From an uncultured Alphaproteobacteria bacterium (GTDB taxonomy: Bacteria; Pseudomonadota; Alphaproteobacteria; HIMB59; GCA-002718135), in NCBI GenBank assembly GCA_902521325.1, contig CABYRE010000003.1:1-64000 (forward strand): a DNA stretch of 64,000 nucleotides, read 5' to 3'. Every line of letters starts with the position of its first letter. The stretch's first letter is position 1. Made by a program: the position numbers and the translations under genes. This document shows, in pieces, positions 1 through 9,081 of the stretch. The notes under the pieces were generated by a model. The model was not told where the DNA came from. It saw nothing but the letters and a program-made list of their open reading frames with translations, and did no database searches.

Positions 1-600
1 ATTATTTTAAAAACTGTATCATCCATTTTTTTAATTGCTCCTTGCATTTCTGCAAATTCTCTTCGGCTATAAATATTTTTTGGTATATATTTTGGAATAT
101 ACACACCTTTAGATTTATCTGGCTTAACACCTCCATAATCAAAAGGACGATGCGGTTCAAAGAAATTAACTTCAGCATAAAAAGGTTTTTTGAAAATTTT
201 ATTATCAATAATCTTTGTGATATTTTTCAGCACTTCATCAGCTGGTCTCTCTGGAAAAATTTTATTAAAACCAAGTGTTTTTTCATGATAGGTGACATGC
301 TGTAATCCAAAAAGAATTGAGGCATAACCATTTTTTGAAAAATATTTTGCGATGTGATTAATTTTTTTATCAAGACTCCAACCAAAATGTGCATGTGCTA
401 ACCCCAATACACCTGTATTGTGAGGATACATCCCAGTAGCTATCGCAGCTCTACTTGGACTACAACCAGGGCTTGTTGCAAATGAGTTTTTAAATAAGAT
501 ACCATTTTTTGCTAGTGAATCTATAGCATTTGAATTGACAGATTTTACTCCATAACAACCCAAGTGTCTTCCTATATCATGGCAAACAATCTTTATAAAG
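1..600 (-). pseudogene. Sulfatase, N-terminal portion (runs off window at position 1; no usable start codon before the in-frame stop at 621-623)
   Basis: Manual minus-strand translation gives ...IVCHDIGRHLGCYGVKSVNSNAIDSLAKNGILFKNSFATSPGCSPSRAAIATGMYPHNTGVLGLAHAHFGWSLDKKINHIAKYFSKNGYASILFGLQHVTYHEK...FYAEVNFFEPHRPFDYGG..., which has the sulfatase C-x-P-S-R formylglycine signature. This frame is absent from the ORF track because it has no ATG. Confidence 0.85.
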
Positions 601-764
601 ATAAATATGAAAGAAAAAATCTAGCTAATAGCAAAAAATATAAAAGTATTAAGCTCGAACTATTGAGAAAAATTGTAAGATGGATGAAAAAAACTAAAGA
701 TCCTTTATTGAAAAAGCAAATACAATCACCTTTTTTTCTTGATACACTAAAGCAACTAAAATAG
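591..764 (+). pseudogene. Sulfatase C-terminal fragment
   Basis: NLYKDKYERKNLANSKKYKSIKLELLRKIVRWMKKTKDPLL resembles the usual sulfatase C-terminus (ELYDLxxDPxExxNLA...LxxWMxxTxDP). It lies directly upstream of the SUMF1 gene. Confidence 0.6.
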
Positions 765-775
765 ACTTTTAAAAT

Positions 776-1468
776 ATGAAATCATTTGAAAATAAAAAAA
801 TATTTATAGAATCAAATGAATATACTTATAGAGTTGAACATCTAACACTTGAGGGTACATGCTCAACTGATCATGGTCCAAGAAATGTTAAAATTAAAAA
901 TTTGTTAGTTGATAAATATCCAGTAACTAATCAACAATATTCCTTTTTTTTAAAAAAAACTGGTTATCAGCCAAGAGATTCACAACGGTTTTTAGAACAC
1001 AAACCAAATAAAAAAATATTTAATCTTCCTGTTGTGTTTGTTTCTCAAAATGATGCAATTGCATATGCTAAATGGGTTGGTGGACGACTTCCAACTGATG
1101 AAGAATGGCAATATATTGCAGCTGGTCCAAAATATCTAGACTGGCCATGGGGTAACAAGTTTAATCCTTTATTATGTAATCATGATGGCAATAAACTTGA
1201 ATCTGTTAATGCATTTAGAAAAGGAGAAAGTTGGTGTGGCTGTGTAGATATGAGTGGTAATTGTTGGGAGTGGACTGCCGGTATTCATCATGATGGCAAT
1301 CACCAATTTGCTTTATTAAGAGGAGGAAGTTATTTCTATGCACATGATCATTGGCATGTTGGAGGAGGTGCAAGAAAAAATAGCTATCATTGGAAATTAC
1401 AAATATTAAATGAAGGAATGAACAGGGCTGCTACCCTTGGTTTTCGATGTGTTTATGATGCAGAATAA
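776..1468 (+). CDS. SUMF1/FGE-sulfatase-domain protein
   Basis: VDKYPVTNQQYSFFLKKTGY, WVGGRLPTDEEWQYIAAG, YLDWPWGN, DMSGNCWEWTAG, LLRGGSYF, LGFRCVYD: classic SUMF1-domain motifs. Confidence 0.88.
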   Translation: MKSFENKKIFIESNEYTYRVEHLTLEGTCSTDHGPRNVKIKNLLVDKYPVTNQQYSFFLKKTGYQPRDSQRFLEHKPNKKIFNLPVVFVSQNDAIAYAKWVGGRLPTDEEWQYIAAGPKYLDWPWGNKFNPLLCNHDGNKLESVNAFRKGESWCGCVDMSGNCWEWTAGIHHDGNHQFALLRGGSYFYAHDHWHVGGGARKNSYHWKLQILNEGMNRAATLGFRCVYDAE

Positions 1469-3266
1469 ATTTATAGATAAAAAAAATTTTATAGATTTTT
1501 CATTAGGTAGTCTTAACTTATCTCTAGATTTAGATAAAAACATTTTCTTAAAAAAATTAAATTTTATAAAAAATATTAATAATGAAATATTTAGTATTCG
1601 AGTTGAAAATAAATTAATTCCGAGAAATAAGTATAAAATAGAAAAAGTCTTTAAAAAAACTGATGTTCACTTCACCGTCATTTCAATAGATTTTTCACAA
1701 AATTTTGAAAATGATTTCTTTAAAGGAAGAATATCTTTTGTTCAGAAGAAAAAAAATATTATTGATTTTATTTTTCAGCTATCTGCTAGATGGCATAAAA
1801 ATATTCCGAAGAAAGTGCTCTTAAAATTTCCATTTTTAATTAACCTTCATAAAAATAAAAATTTCTTAAAGCCAGGCGATATTTTTGACGGAAAAAAAAG
1901 AATAAATAAAGGAGTTTGGAATTTACACGAATATCCACCCTCAATAATATCTGATAATTTAGGAAATCAATGTTTAGGTTTTGAATTTTACGATCAATTC
2001 CCTTGGCAGGCAAACTATAATCTTGGGATTAGTGAAGCTATATCAAATGAAAATTTTGAAAAGCTTGAAACTGAAGTTCAATTAACACGTGAATTAACAG
2101 ATATCATTTTAATGAAAATTTACACAAGCTCTCAAGGAAGAGAAAAAATTTTCGGTCTTTGGAAAGAAAATACCAGAGAAAAATATGATCTAAGAAAATA
2201 CCATGATAGTAAAAATAGATGGATAAAAAAAAATTATCTACAATTCTTTATGTTTGCTTATGGAGAAGAGGCTTTTGATTATAAAAAAATGAAATTTAAA
2301 ATTATTCAAATCATTAAAGAAGGGAAAAAATTTGGTGGTTATGATTCAATTTTATTTTGGCACCAGTATCCGAGATTGGGTTTAGACGAAAGTAATCAAT
2401 GGCAATTATATAAATATTTACCAAAATATTATAAAACTATAAAAAAAATTGTTGATATTTGTCATTCGCATAAAATTAAATTTTTTATTCCTTTTAAACC
2501 ATGGGATATTAGATCTAATGAAAGCTTAGATAGTCACGCCAAATCTTTAGAAAGATTTATTAAAGCAACAAGTATCGATGGTTTTTTTCTTGATACAATG
2601 TCTTCTTTACCTGATTCATTTTTAAAAATTCAAAAAAAATTTCCCTCGTTTGAATTTTGTTCAGAAGGTACACCAAGAGAGCAAAGGCAGATTGAAAGTT
2701 TAACAAGTTCATGGGATCAGATTGGTGATATTAGAAGGAATTTTAAAGTGGAGATAAATTCAAATTTTTTTCGTTTTCTTTTTCCAGAACATCCACTTAA
2801 TCTTGTTTCTCGATGGAGTGTTGGATCTGACAAGGATTCGTTAATTAAAAGAGCGGCTTTTAATGGAATGGGAATGGTTATTTGGCAAGATATTTTTGGT
2901 TGTTGGCTTCCATTTAGTATTGAGCAAAAAAAGAATATAAAGTCTCTTAAATCTATTCTTAAAAAATATCACAAATATTTTTATGGAGATAATTCAATTC
3001 CATTAATAAATACTTTATCAAAAAAAATTATTTGTAATGAATTCTCAAATTCACATGGAAAACAAAAAATCTATTCCATTTATAATTTTGGGTCAAATAA
3101 AATTAAAGGAAGAATTTTAAAACTTCCTTTAGAAGTAAAAGAATTTAAACAAATTTATGGAAAAAGTGCAAATGTAAAAATTGAAAAAAAAACAAATAAT
3201 ATTTATTTATTGGCAAACATTCAGGTAGGTGATGTAATTCTAATTAATATAAAATTTGATATTTGA
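1455..3266 (+). CDS. Glycoside hydrolase-like protein (beta-sandwich plus TIM-barrel type, DUF6259/alpha-galactosidase-like)
   Basis: GYDSILFWHQYPRLG, ICHSHKIKFFIPFKPWD, IDGFFLDTMSSLP, FEFCSEGTPREQ resemble retaining-glycosidase barrel strands with a candidate Asp nucleophile and Glu acid/base. Start ATG at 1455 or 1458 is more plausible than 1437. Confidence 0.6.
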   Translation: MMQNKFIDKKNFIDFSLGSLNLSLDLDKNIFLKKLNFIKNINNEIFSIRVENKLIPRNKYKIEKVFKKTDVHFTVISIDFSQNFENDFFKGRISFVQKKKNIIDFIFQLSARWHKNIPKKVLLKFPFLINLHKNKNFLKPGDIFDGKKRINKGVWNLHEYPPSIISDNLGNQCLGFEFYDQFPWQANYNLGISEAISNENFEKLETEVQLTRELTDIILMKIYTSSQGREKIFGLWKENTREKYDLRKYHDSKNRWIKKNYLQFFMFAYGEEAFDYKKMKFKIIQIIKEGKKFGGYDSILFWHQYPRLGLDESNQWQLYKYLPKYYKTIKKIVDICHSHKIKFFIPFKPWDIRSNESLDSHAKSLERFIKATSIDGFFLDTMSSLPDSFLKIQKKFPSFEFCSEGTPREQRQIESLTSSWDQIGDIRRNFKVEINSNFFRFLFPEHPLNLVSRWSVGSDKDSLIKRAAFNGMGMVIWQDIFGCWLPFSIEQKKNIKSLKSILKKYHKYFYGDNSIPLINTLSKKIICNEFSNSHGKQKIYSIYNFGSNKIKGRILKLPLEVKEFKQIYGKSANVKIEKKTNNIYLLANIQVGDVILINIKFDI

Positions 3267-3272
3267 TAAAAA

Positions 3273-4457
3273 TTAACTAACTGCTTTTATAACACCTCTT
3301 AATTCAGATAGCCCCATCATTCTTCCGATTGCTGTATAACCTGGATTTACAGATTTCTTAAATTGATCATCTAGTAAACAATGTCCATGATCTGGCCTCA
3401 TTGGAATTTCAACCTTTTTATTTTTACTTCTTCTTTTTTCTTCTTTTAATATTAGTTTTATTAATTTTACAAAATCAACATCTCCACTTAGATGATTTGT
3501 TTCATAGAAACTTTTTTTATCTTTTTCTTTTTTTACATTTCTAAGATGAATAAAGTTAATTCGTTTTTTAAATTTATTAAATATTTGATAAACATCATTA
3601 TTAAAATTAGATGCTAAGGAGCCTGCACAAAATGTCATACCATTAGTTGGAGATTTATAAGAACTTAAAATATATTCATAATCTTCCATAGTGGATACAA
3701 TTCTTGGTACACCAAAAAGTGGAATAGGGGGATCATCTGGATGTATACCCATTTCAACATTATTTTCCTCTGCTACGGGCATTATTTCCTTAATAAATTC
3801 TCTTAAATTTTGTTTTATATCTATGTTATCCATATCTTTATAAGCACTAAGCATTTCTTTAAATTCACTCACAGAATATTTTGTTTCTGAGGCAGGTAAA
3901 CCACCCATTACTGCTAATTTTAAATTTTTAATATCATTTGTTTTCATTAACTTAAAAAGTTTTTCGGCATTTTTTATTTGTTTGTTCGAATATCTTTTTT
4001 CTAAATTTTTTAATTTGAGAATATACATTTCAAATATAATTATTTGCAAATAATTAAATTTTAGGGCTAATCCATCTGTAGGTAATTTAAAATCTAGTTG
4101 AGTTCTTGTCCAATCTACTATTGGCATAAAATTATAACAAATAGTATTAATATTATTTGCTGCAATATTTGCAATTGTATCTTTGTAATTACTTATTAAT
4201 TTTTTAAAATTTTTAGTTCTTAATTTTATATTATTATGCACAGGAATACTTTCAACGACATTCCATTTTAAATTAATATTATAAGAATTATTATTTTTAT
4301 TTATGTAATTTATTCTTTTTTTTATATCATTTTTACTCCATTTTTCACCATAAGGAATTTGATGTAATGATGTTACTACATACTCCGCGTTAGCCTGCCT
4401 TATATCAGTTAATTTAACAGGATCAGTTGGACCATACCATCTAAATGAATTTTGCAT
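3273..4457 (-). CDS. uxuA: Mannonate dehydratase
   Basis: MQNSFRWYGPTDPVKLTDIRQANAEYVVTSLHQIPYGEKW...GIHPDDPPIPLFGVPRI...MRPDHGHCLLDD...GYTAIGRMMGLSELRG. Confidence 0.96.
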   Translation of the reverse strand: MQNSFRWYGPTDPVKLTDIRQANAEYVVTSLHQIPYGEKWSKNDIKKRINYINKNNNSYNINLKWNVVESIPVHNNIKLRTKNFKKLISNYKDTIANIAANNINTICYNFMPIVDWTRTQLDFKLPTDGLALKFNYLQIIIFEMYILKLKNLEKRYSNKQIKNAEKLFKLMKTNDIKNLKLAVMGGLPASETKYSVSEFKEMLSAYKDMDNIDIKQNLREFIKEIMPVAEENNVEMGIHPDDPPIPLFGVPRIVSTMEDYEYILSSYKSPTNGMTFCAGSLASNFNNDVYQIFNKFKKRINFIHLRNVKKEKDKKSFYETNHLSGDVDFVKLIKLILKEEKRRSKNKKVEIPMRPDHGHCLLDDQFKKSVNPGYTAIGRMMGLSELRGVIKAVS

Positions 4458-4546
4458 TTATTATTTATAGCTAATAAACTTATAAATTAAAAATAATTTC
4501 TATATTAGTTGATTTATTTAATTAATTTAAATAATTTCAACATTAT

Positions 4547-5551
4547 ATGGAAAAAAGAAACTTAGGTAAAACAGATATCAAACTTACATCAATTGGATTT
4601 GGTGGAGCTCCTTTAGGGAATTTATTTGAAGAATTAAATGAAACTGATTGTTTTGATATTGTTAAAAGTTGTTTTGAAAATAATATTAATCTCTATGACA
4701 CATCACCTTTATATGGATATGGTTTAAGTGAACACAGAATTGGTAATTTTATAAAAACTATTGATCCCAAAAGTTATTATCTTTCAACCAAAGTTGGTAG
4801 ATATCTTACTCCAGAAAGAAATTATTATAAAGATGGAAAATTTAAAGGTCATATAAATTTTATTCCACATTTTGATTATTCTTATGATGGAGTTATGAGA
4901 TCATTTGATCAATCGATACACAGATTAGCAGTACCGGAGATTGATATTTGTTTGATTCATGATGTAGATAGATACACTTTTGGTAATGAAGTAGATCATT
5001 ATTTTAAAACTGCAATGAATGGCGCATATAAAGCATTAAATGATCTTAAAGAACAAAAAGTTATTAAAGCTATTGGAGTAGGATTAAATGATGCTGATAT
5101 CTGTGCAAGATTTGCTAATGAAGGTGATTTTGATTGTATGCTTCTTGCAGGCAGATATACACTTTTAGATCAAACTGCACTCGATGAATTTTTTCCAATT
5201 GCAAAAAAAAATAATATTGGAATAATTTTAGGTGGTGTTTTCAATTCAGGAATTTTAGCAAAAGGTATTGGAGATCAAATTACTTATAGGTATGATAAGA
5301 TACCAATTGATATAAAAGAAAAATATCAAAGTATATCTAAAATTTGTTCACAATACGATGTTCCTGTACCTGCTGCAGCACTCCAATTTTCGTACTCTAA
5401 TAAATTAATATCATCTATGATATTAGGCATTGATAGAATTGAACAAGTTCAAAACAACTTAGAAAATTTAAATTATCCTATACCAAAAGAATTATGGGAT
5501 AATTTAATAAAAGAAAATCTTCTAGATGAGAGAAGTATGATTGATGTTTAG
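4547..5551 (+). CDS. Aldo/keto reductase (D-threo-aldose 1-dehydrogenase / L-fucose dehydrogenase-like)
   Basis: MEKRNLGKTDIKLTSIGFGGAPLGNL...NLYDTSPLYGYGLSEHRIG...STKVGRYL...AALQFSYSNKLISSMILG. Confidence 0.88.
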   Translation: MEKRNLGKTDIKLTSIGFGGAPLGNLFEELNETDCFDIVKSCFENNINLYDTSPLYGYGLSEHRIGNFIKTIDPKSYYLSTKVGRYLTPERNYYKDGKFKGHINFIPHFDYSYDGVMRSFDQSIHRLAVPEIDICLIHDVDRYTFGNEVDHYFKTAMNGAYKALNDLKEQKVIKAIGVGLNDADICARFANEGDFDCMLLAGRYTLLDQTALDEFFPIAKKNNIGIILGGVFNSGILAKGIGDQITYRYDKIPIDIKEKYQSISKICSQYDVPVPAAALQFSYSNKLISSMILGIDRIEQVQNNLENLNYPIPKELWDNLIKENLLDERSMIDV

Positions 5552-5569
5552 TAAATAAATATTTATAAA

Positions 5570-6508
5570 TTAATTTACCTTAGTCATAGTACAAAGCATT
5601 TCAAATGCTATTGTTGCTCCAACAAGTGAAGTCATATTATTAGAATCAAATGGTGGTGATACTTCTACAACATCACCACCAACAAAATTTAATTTATTTA
5701 GAGCTCTTATAATTGTTTGCGCTTCTCTCACATTAAAACCACCAACTTCTGGAGTACCAGTTCCTGGTGCAAAAGTAGGATCAATGCCATCTATATCAAA
5801 AGTAAAATAAGTATCCGTTTTACCTAAAACGGTATAGATTTTTTCAACACATTTATTAAAACCCATTTCATAATATTCATCAATAGTAATTATGGTAACA
5901 CCTTGATCTCTAGCCCATGTTAAATCATTTGGATCGTATAATGCGCCCCTTAGTCCTAAAATTACATATTTTTTGGGATCAATAAGATTTTCTTCAATAG
6001 CTCGTCTAAAAGGTGTGCCATGAGTATATTTGAATCCTCCAAAATATGTATCCCAAGTATCAGAATGAGAATCGAACTGAAATAAACCCAATGGTTTTTT
6101 TTTCGCAATAGCCCTTAAAATAGGAAGGGAAACTAAATGATCACCTCCTATTGACAATGGAATTGTTTTAGACGCAAAAATATTTGCATAAAATTTTTCA
6201 ATTTTCTCTAAACTATCTTGAAGATCTGCTGGGTTAACGGGACAATCACCAATATCTGCAATATTAAATTTATCATAAGGGCTCTTCATTGAGACTGGAT
6301 GATAGAGTCTTACTAGTGATGATGCATTTCTAATTTCTCTGGGACCATGTCTTGCGCCCGGTCTATTAGTTGTTCCACCATCCCATGGAACTCCAGATAT
6401 ACAATAATCTAATTTATTTAAATCTTTAACTATAGGTAATCGAAAAAACGTTGCAACATCAGCAAATCGAGGAGTTTGCATACTAGATAAAGGTTTAATT
6501 TGAGTCAT
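5570..6508 (-). CDS. speB: Agmatinase / ureohydrolase family protein
   Basis: GVPWDGGTTNRPGARHGPREIR, SIGGDHLVSLP, QFDSHSDTWD, TFDIDGIDPTFAPGTGTPEVGG: arginase-family metal-binding motifs. Confidence 0.88.
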   Translation of the reverse strand: MTQIKPLSSMQTPRFADVATFFRLPIVKDLNKLDYCISGVPWDGGTTNRPGARHGPREIRNASSLVRLYHPVSMKSPYDKFNIADIGDCPVNPADLQDSLEKIEKFYANIFASKTIPLSIGGDHLVSLPILRAIAKKKPLGLFQFDSHSDTWDTYFGGFKYTHGTPFRRAIEENLIDPKKYVILGLRGALYDPNDLTWARDQGVTIITIDEYYEMGFNKCVEKIYTVLGKTDTYFTFDIDGIDPTFAPGTGTPEVGGFNVREAQTIIRALNKLNFVGGDVVEVSPPFDSNNMTSLVGATIAFEMLCTMTKVN

Positions 6509-6556
6509 AAAAGTATCTTATGATATATAGATTTTGATTATACAAGACAAATTAGT

Positions 6557-7099
6557 ATGGATTACGCAAAATTTCCTAAACCAAAAGATGATGGAAAATC
6601 AAGTCATCTATTGAATAAAAATTTGCCTGCTATTTCCCTCAAAAATCAACAAGGAAATCTACTTAACTTAAAAAGATCAGATACTTTTAGATTAATATTG
6701 TATTTTTATCCTATGACAGGAAATCCAAATAAAACCTTACCTCAAAAATGGGACCAAATTCCAGGAGCTACAGGCTGTACATCAGAAACATGTACTTTTA
6801 GAGATAATTATGAAGAGCTTATTAAATTAAATGCGATACCCATTGGTATATCTACTCAAACAGTAGAAGATATTCATGAAATGACAAACAGATTACTTAT
6901 CCCATATGATGTTTTGAGTGATTCAGATTATTCTTTAATGAATGCTTTAAGTATTCCTAAATTTACAAATGAAAATAAAATTTATTTTAAAAGAATTACT
7001 CTTATTGTGGAAAAAAATATTGTTAAAAAAGTATTCTACCCTATTTTTCCTCCCAACAAACATATAAATGATGTTTTAGAATGGCTAAGAAAAAACTAA
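6557..7099 (+). CDS. Peroxiredoxin (AhpC/TSA, BCP-like)
   Basis: LILYFYPMTGNPNKTLPQKWDQIPGATGCTSETCTFRDNYEEL...IPYDVLSDSDYSLMNALSIPKF. Confidence 0.85.
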   Translation: MDYAKFPKPKDDGKSSHLLNKNLPAISLKNQQGNLLNLKRSDTFRLILYFYPMTGNPNKTLPQKWDQIPGATGCTSETCTFRDNYEELIKLNAIPIGISTQTVEDIHEMTNRLLIPYDVLSDSDYSLMNALSIPKFTNENKIYFKRITLIVEKNIVKKVFYPIFPPNKHINDVLEWLRKN

Positions 7100-7416
7100 C
7101 TATCTTTTTATTTTCTCTATTTATTTTATCTTCTAATTTATCATTTGCCAATCCAAATATTGATCAATGGTTGGAGTCAGAAAAATCATACAAAGATCTT
7201 ATTAATGAGGGATTTGAAGTAAAGAGTTACGCTATAAGTGATATAGAAGTTGGAAATGGCTTAACTATTATTTTATTTGTTACAGTTCTTCAAAAAGATC
7301 AAGAAATATATGAGTGTCAAGAATATCAAACAATTGATGAAAGTGTCGAAACTCTTGATATGAATTTAATTTGTAAGCAATTAGTTCAACCATATCAAAG
7401 GGGTATTGGAACTTAA
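7081..7416 (+). CDS. Hypothetical secreted protein
   Basis: N-terminal signal peptide MAKKKLTIFLFSLFILSSNLSFA; overlaps the 3' end of the peroxiredoxin gene. Confidence 0.7.
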   Translation: MAKKKLTIFLFSLFILSSNLSFANPNIDQWLESEKSYKDLINEGFEVKSYAISDIEVGNGLTIILFVTVLQKDQEIYECQEYQTIDESVETLDMNLICKQLVQPYQRGIGT

Positions 7417-7994
7417 GATTTATAAATATTTAGAAAAAACCACTGAAGTGCAATTAATGTAAGGCCATTTAGGATTTCATTATTTTCCATCTTCTTTTTT
7501 ACTTCTTCAAAACTATAACTTTTTACTAAAATATCTTCATTCTCACTTTCTAGACCTTTTATAATTTCTTTGTTGGGTGCAACAACTTCACTCAAAAAAA
7601 GATGATAGAAAGACTCGGAAGAACCTGGTGCTGGGAAGTAACCTTGTATTGGTCTAAGATTTTTAGCTTTACATCCTGTTTCTTCAAAACATTCCCTAAT
7701 TGCTGTTTCTTCAGGAGTCTCACCTTTATCTATTATTCCAGCAACTATTTCATCAAGATAATTGTTACTTTTTTTAGATATAGTCCCTGGTCGAAACTGT
7801 TGAATTAAAACTATTTTTTTATTATCAGGGTCGTAAGGCAAAACAGCAGAGACTTGAGCACCACCAAACAATTCTCTTTTTATTTCATTACTCCACTTTC
7901 CATCGTATTTTTGATATTTAAGAGTAATCTCCTTCATTTTGAAAAAACCATTATGAATAATTTTTTTACCTAAAATTTTAAATTTTGAGCTCAT
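7413..7994 (-). CDS. NUDIX hydrolase (ADP-ribose pyrophosphatase-like)
   Basis: Nudix box GIIDKGETPEETAIRECFEETGCKA. Confidence 0.93.
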   Translation of the reverse strand: MSSKFKILGKKIIHNGFFKMKEITLKYQKYDGKWSNEIKRELFGGAQVSAVLPYDPDNKKIVLIQQFRPGTISKKSNNYLDEIVAGIIDKGETPEETAIRECFEETGCKAKNLRPIQGYFPAPGSSESFYHLFLSEVVAPNKEIIKGLESENEDILVKSYSFEEVKKKMENNEILNGLTLIALQWFFLNIYKS

Positions 7995-8034
7995 AAAAAT
8001 TGATATATTCTATATTACATATATATTTATCAAT

Positions 8035-8496
8035 ATGGAAAAAGCATTATTTGGTGCTGGTTGTTTTTGGGGTGTGGAAGAAACTTTCCGAAAAACATCT
8101 GGTGTTATAAAAACATTAGTTGGTTATTCAGGAGGGAACACAATCAACCCTTCTTATGAAAGTGTTTGCCAAGGAAATACAAATCACACTGAAGTAGTTT
8201 TGGTTGAATTTGATAATTCCAAAATATCTTTTGAAGAACTTCTTTTAGTTTTTTGGAAATGTCATAATCCCACCACACTAAATAGACAAGGTCCAGATAT
8301 TGGGACTCAATATAGATCAGCAATATATTACTATAATGAAGATCAAAAAATTAAATCTATTAACTCTAAAAATGAATATGCTAAGAGTTCAGGATTAAAT
8401 ATTGTTACAGAAATTTCAGAAGCTAAAGAATTCTATAAAGCTGAGGAGTATCATCAAAAATATATTCAAAAAACTGGGCTGCATTGCGCAATATAG
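8035..8496 (+). CDS. msrA: Peptide-methionine (S)-S-oxide reductase
   Basis: ALFGAGCFWGVEETFRKTSGV, GYSGG, FWKCHNPTTLNRQGPDIGTQYRSAIYY. Confidence 0.97.
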   Translation: MEKALFGAGCFWGVEETFRKTSGVIKTLVGYSGGNTINPSYESVCQGNTNHTEVVLVEFDNSKISFEELLLVFWKCHNPTTLNRQGPDIGTQYRSAIYYYNEDQKIKSINSKNEYAKSSGLNIVTEISEAKEFYKAEEYHQKYIQKTGLHCAI

Positions 8497-8512
8497 TTTA
8501 ATTTATTACTAA

Positions 8513-8698
8513 TTGATGTCAGTTGATTTTTATTATGCATTCTTAACAGGGTGGGCAATACTATTATTATTTTGGAGTACTATTGTTTTTTTTATATATT
8601 TAAGAAAACCTCCAAAATCTAAATTAACTAAAAGTTTTGTGATAAAATCTTATCTGTTTTTTTTGGTAATATTATTTGTAATTTTATTTTTTAGATAA
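8513..8698 (+). CDS. Small membrane protein, hypothetical
   Basis: Short ORF with two predicted hydrophobic segments; start could be 8516. Confidence 0.4.
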   Translation: MMSVDFYYAFLTGWAILLLFWSTIVFFIYLRKPPKSKLTKSFVIKSYLFFLVILFVILFFR

Positions 8699-8856
8699 TC
8701 CGATTCGTTTTTTCTGAAAATTAGACATCAACATATAGTAGGTCAAAATGATTAAGATACTAACATATTGATAATTAACAACTTTTAAATATTTGATCTT
8801 GAATACTAGTTTTTTCATAAATATAAACTACTTCGCAATTAATAAATATAAAAATT

Positions 8857-9081
8857 ATGTCTATTTTAAAAAACTATTTTAAACAAAACAGTGTGATGCA
8901 TAGCTTTTCTAGCTGTCAATGGCCAATTGGCGATCCTCAAGAAAAAGACTTCCATTTTTGTGAAGCTGATACTGTTGCTGGTAAACCATACTGTCAGAAT
9001 CACTGTGATGTCGCTTATATTGACGAAAAAGAGCTTAAAAAAGAAAAAGAAGCTCAAAAAAATCGTCGCATTGCTGCTTAA
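8857..9081 (+). CDS. GcrA-family protein, C-terminal (sigma-interacting-like) domain only
   Basis: CQWPIGDPQEKDFHFCEADTVAGKPYCQNHCDVAYI matches the conserved GcrA C-terminal motif; no N-terminal HTH region. Confidence 0.8.
   Translation: MSILKNYFKQNSVMHSFSSCQWPIGDPQEKDFHFCEADTVAGKPYCQNHCDVAYIDEKELKKEKEAQKNRRIAA

Noticed and set aside
2-305. ORFs 2..208 (-) and 42..305 (+) as genes
   Set aside because: Both overlap the clearly coding minus-strand sulfatase frame in other frames; their sequences have no recognisable motifs.
6557-9081. CRISPR, toxin-antitoxin or mobile-element island in the small-ORF region
   Set aside because: No direct-repeat arrays, transposase, integrase or TA-like pairs; the small ORFs are a secreted protein, a membrane peptide and a GcrA domain.
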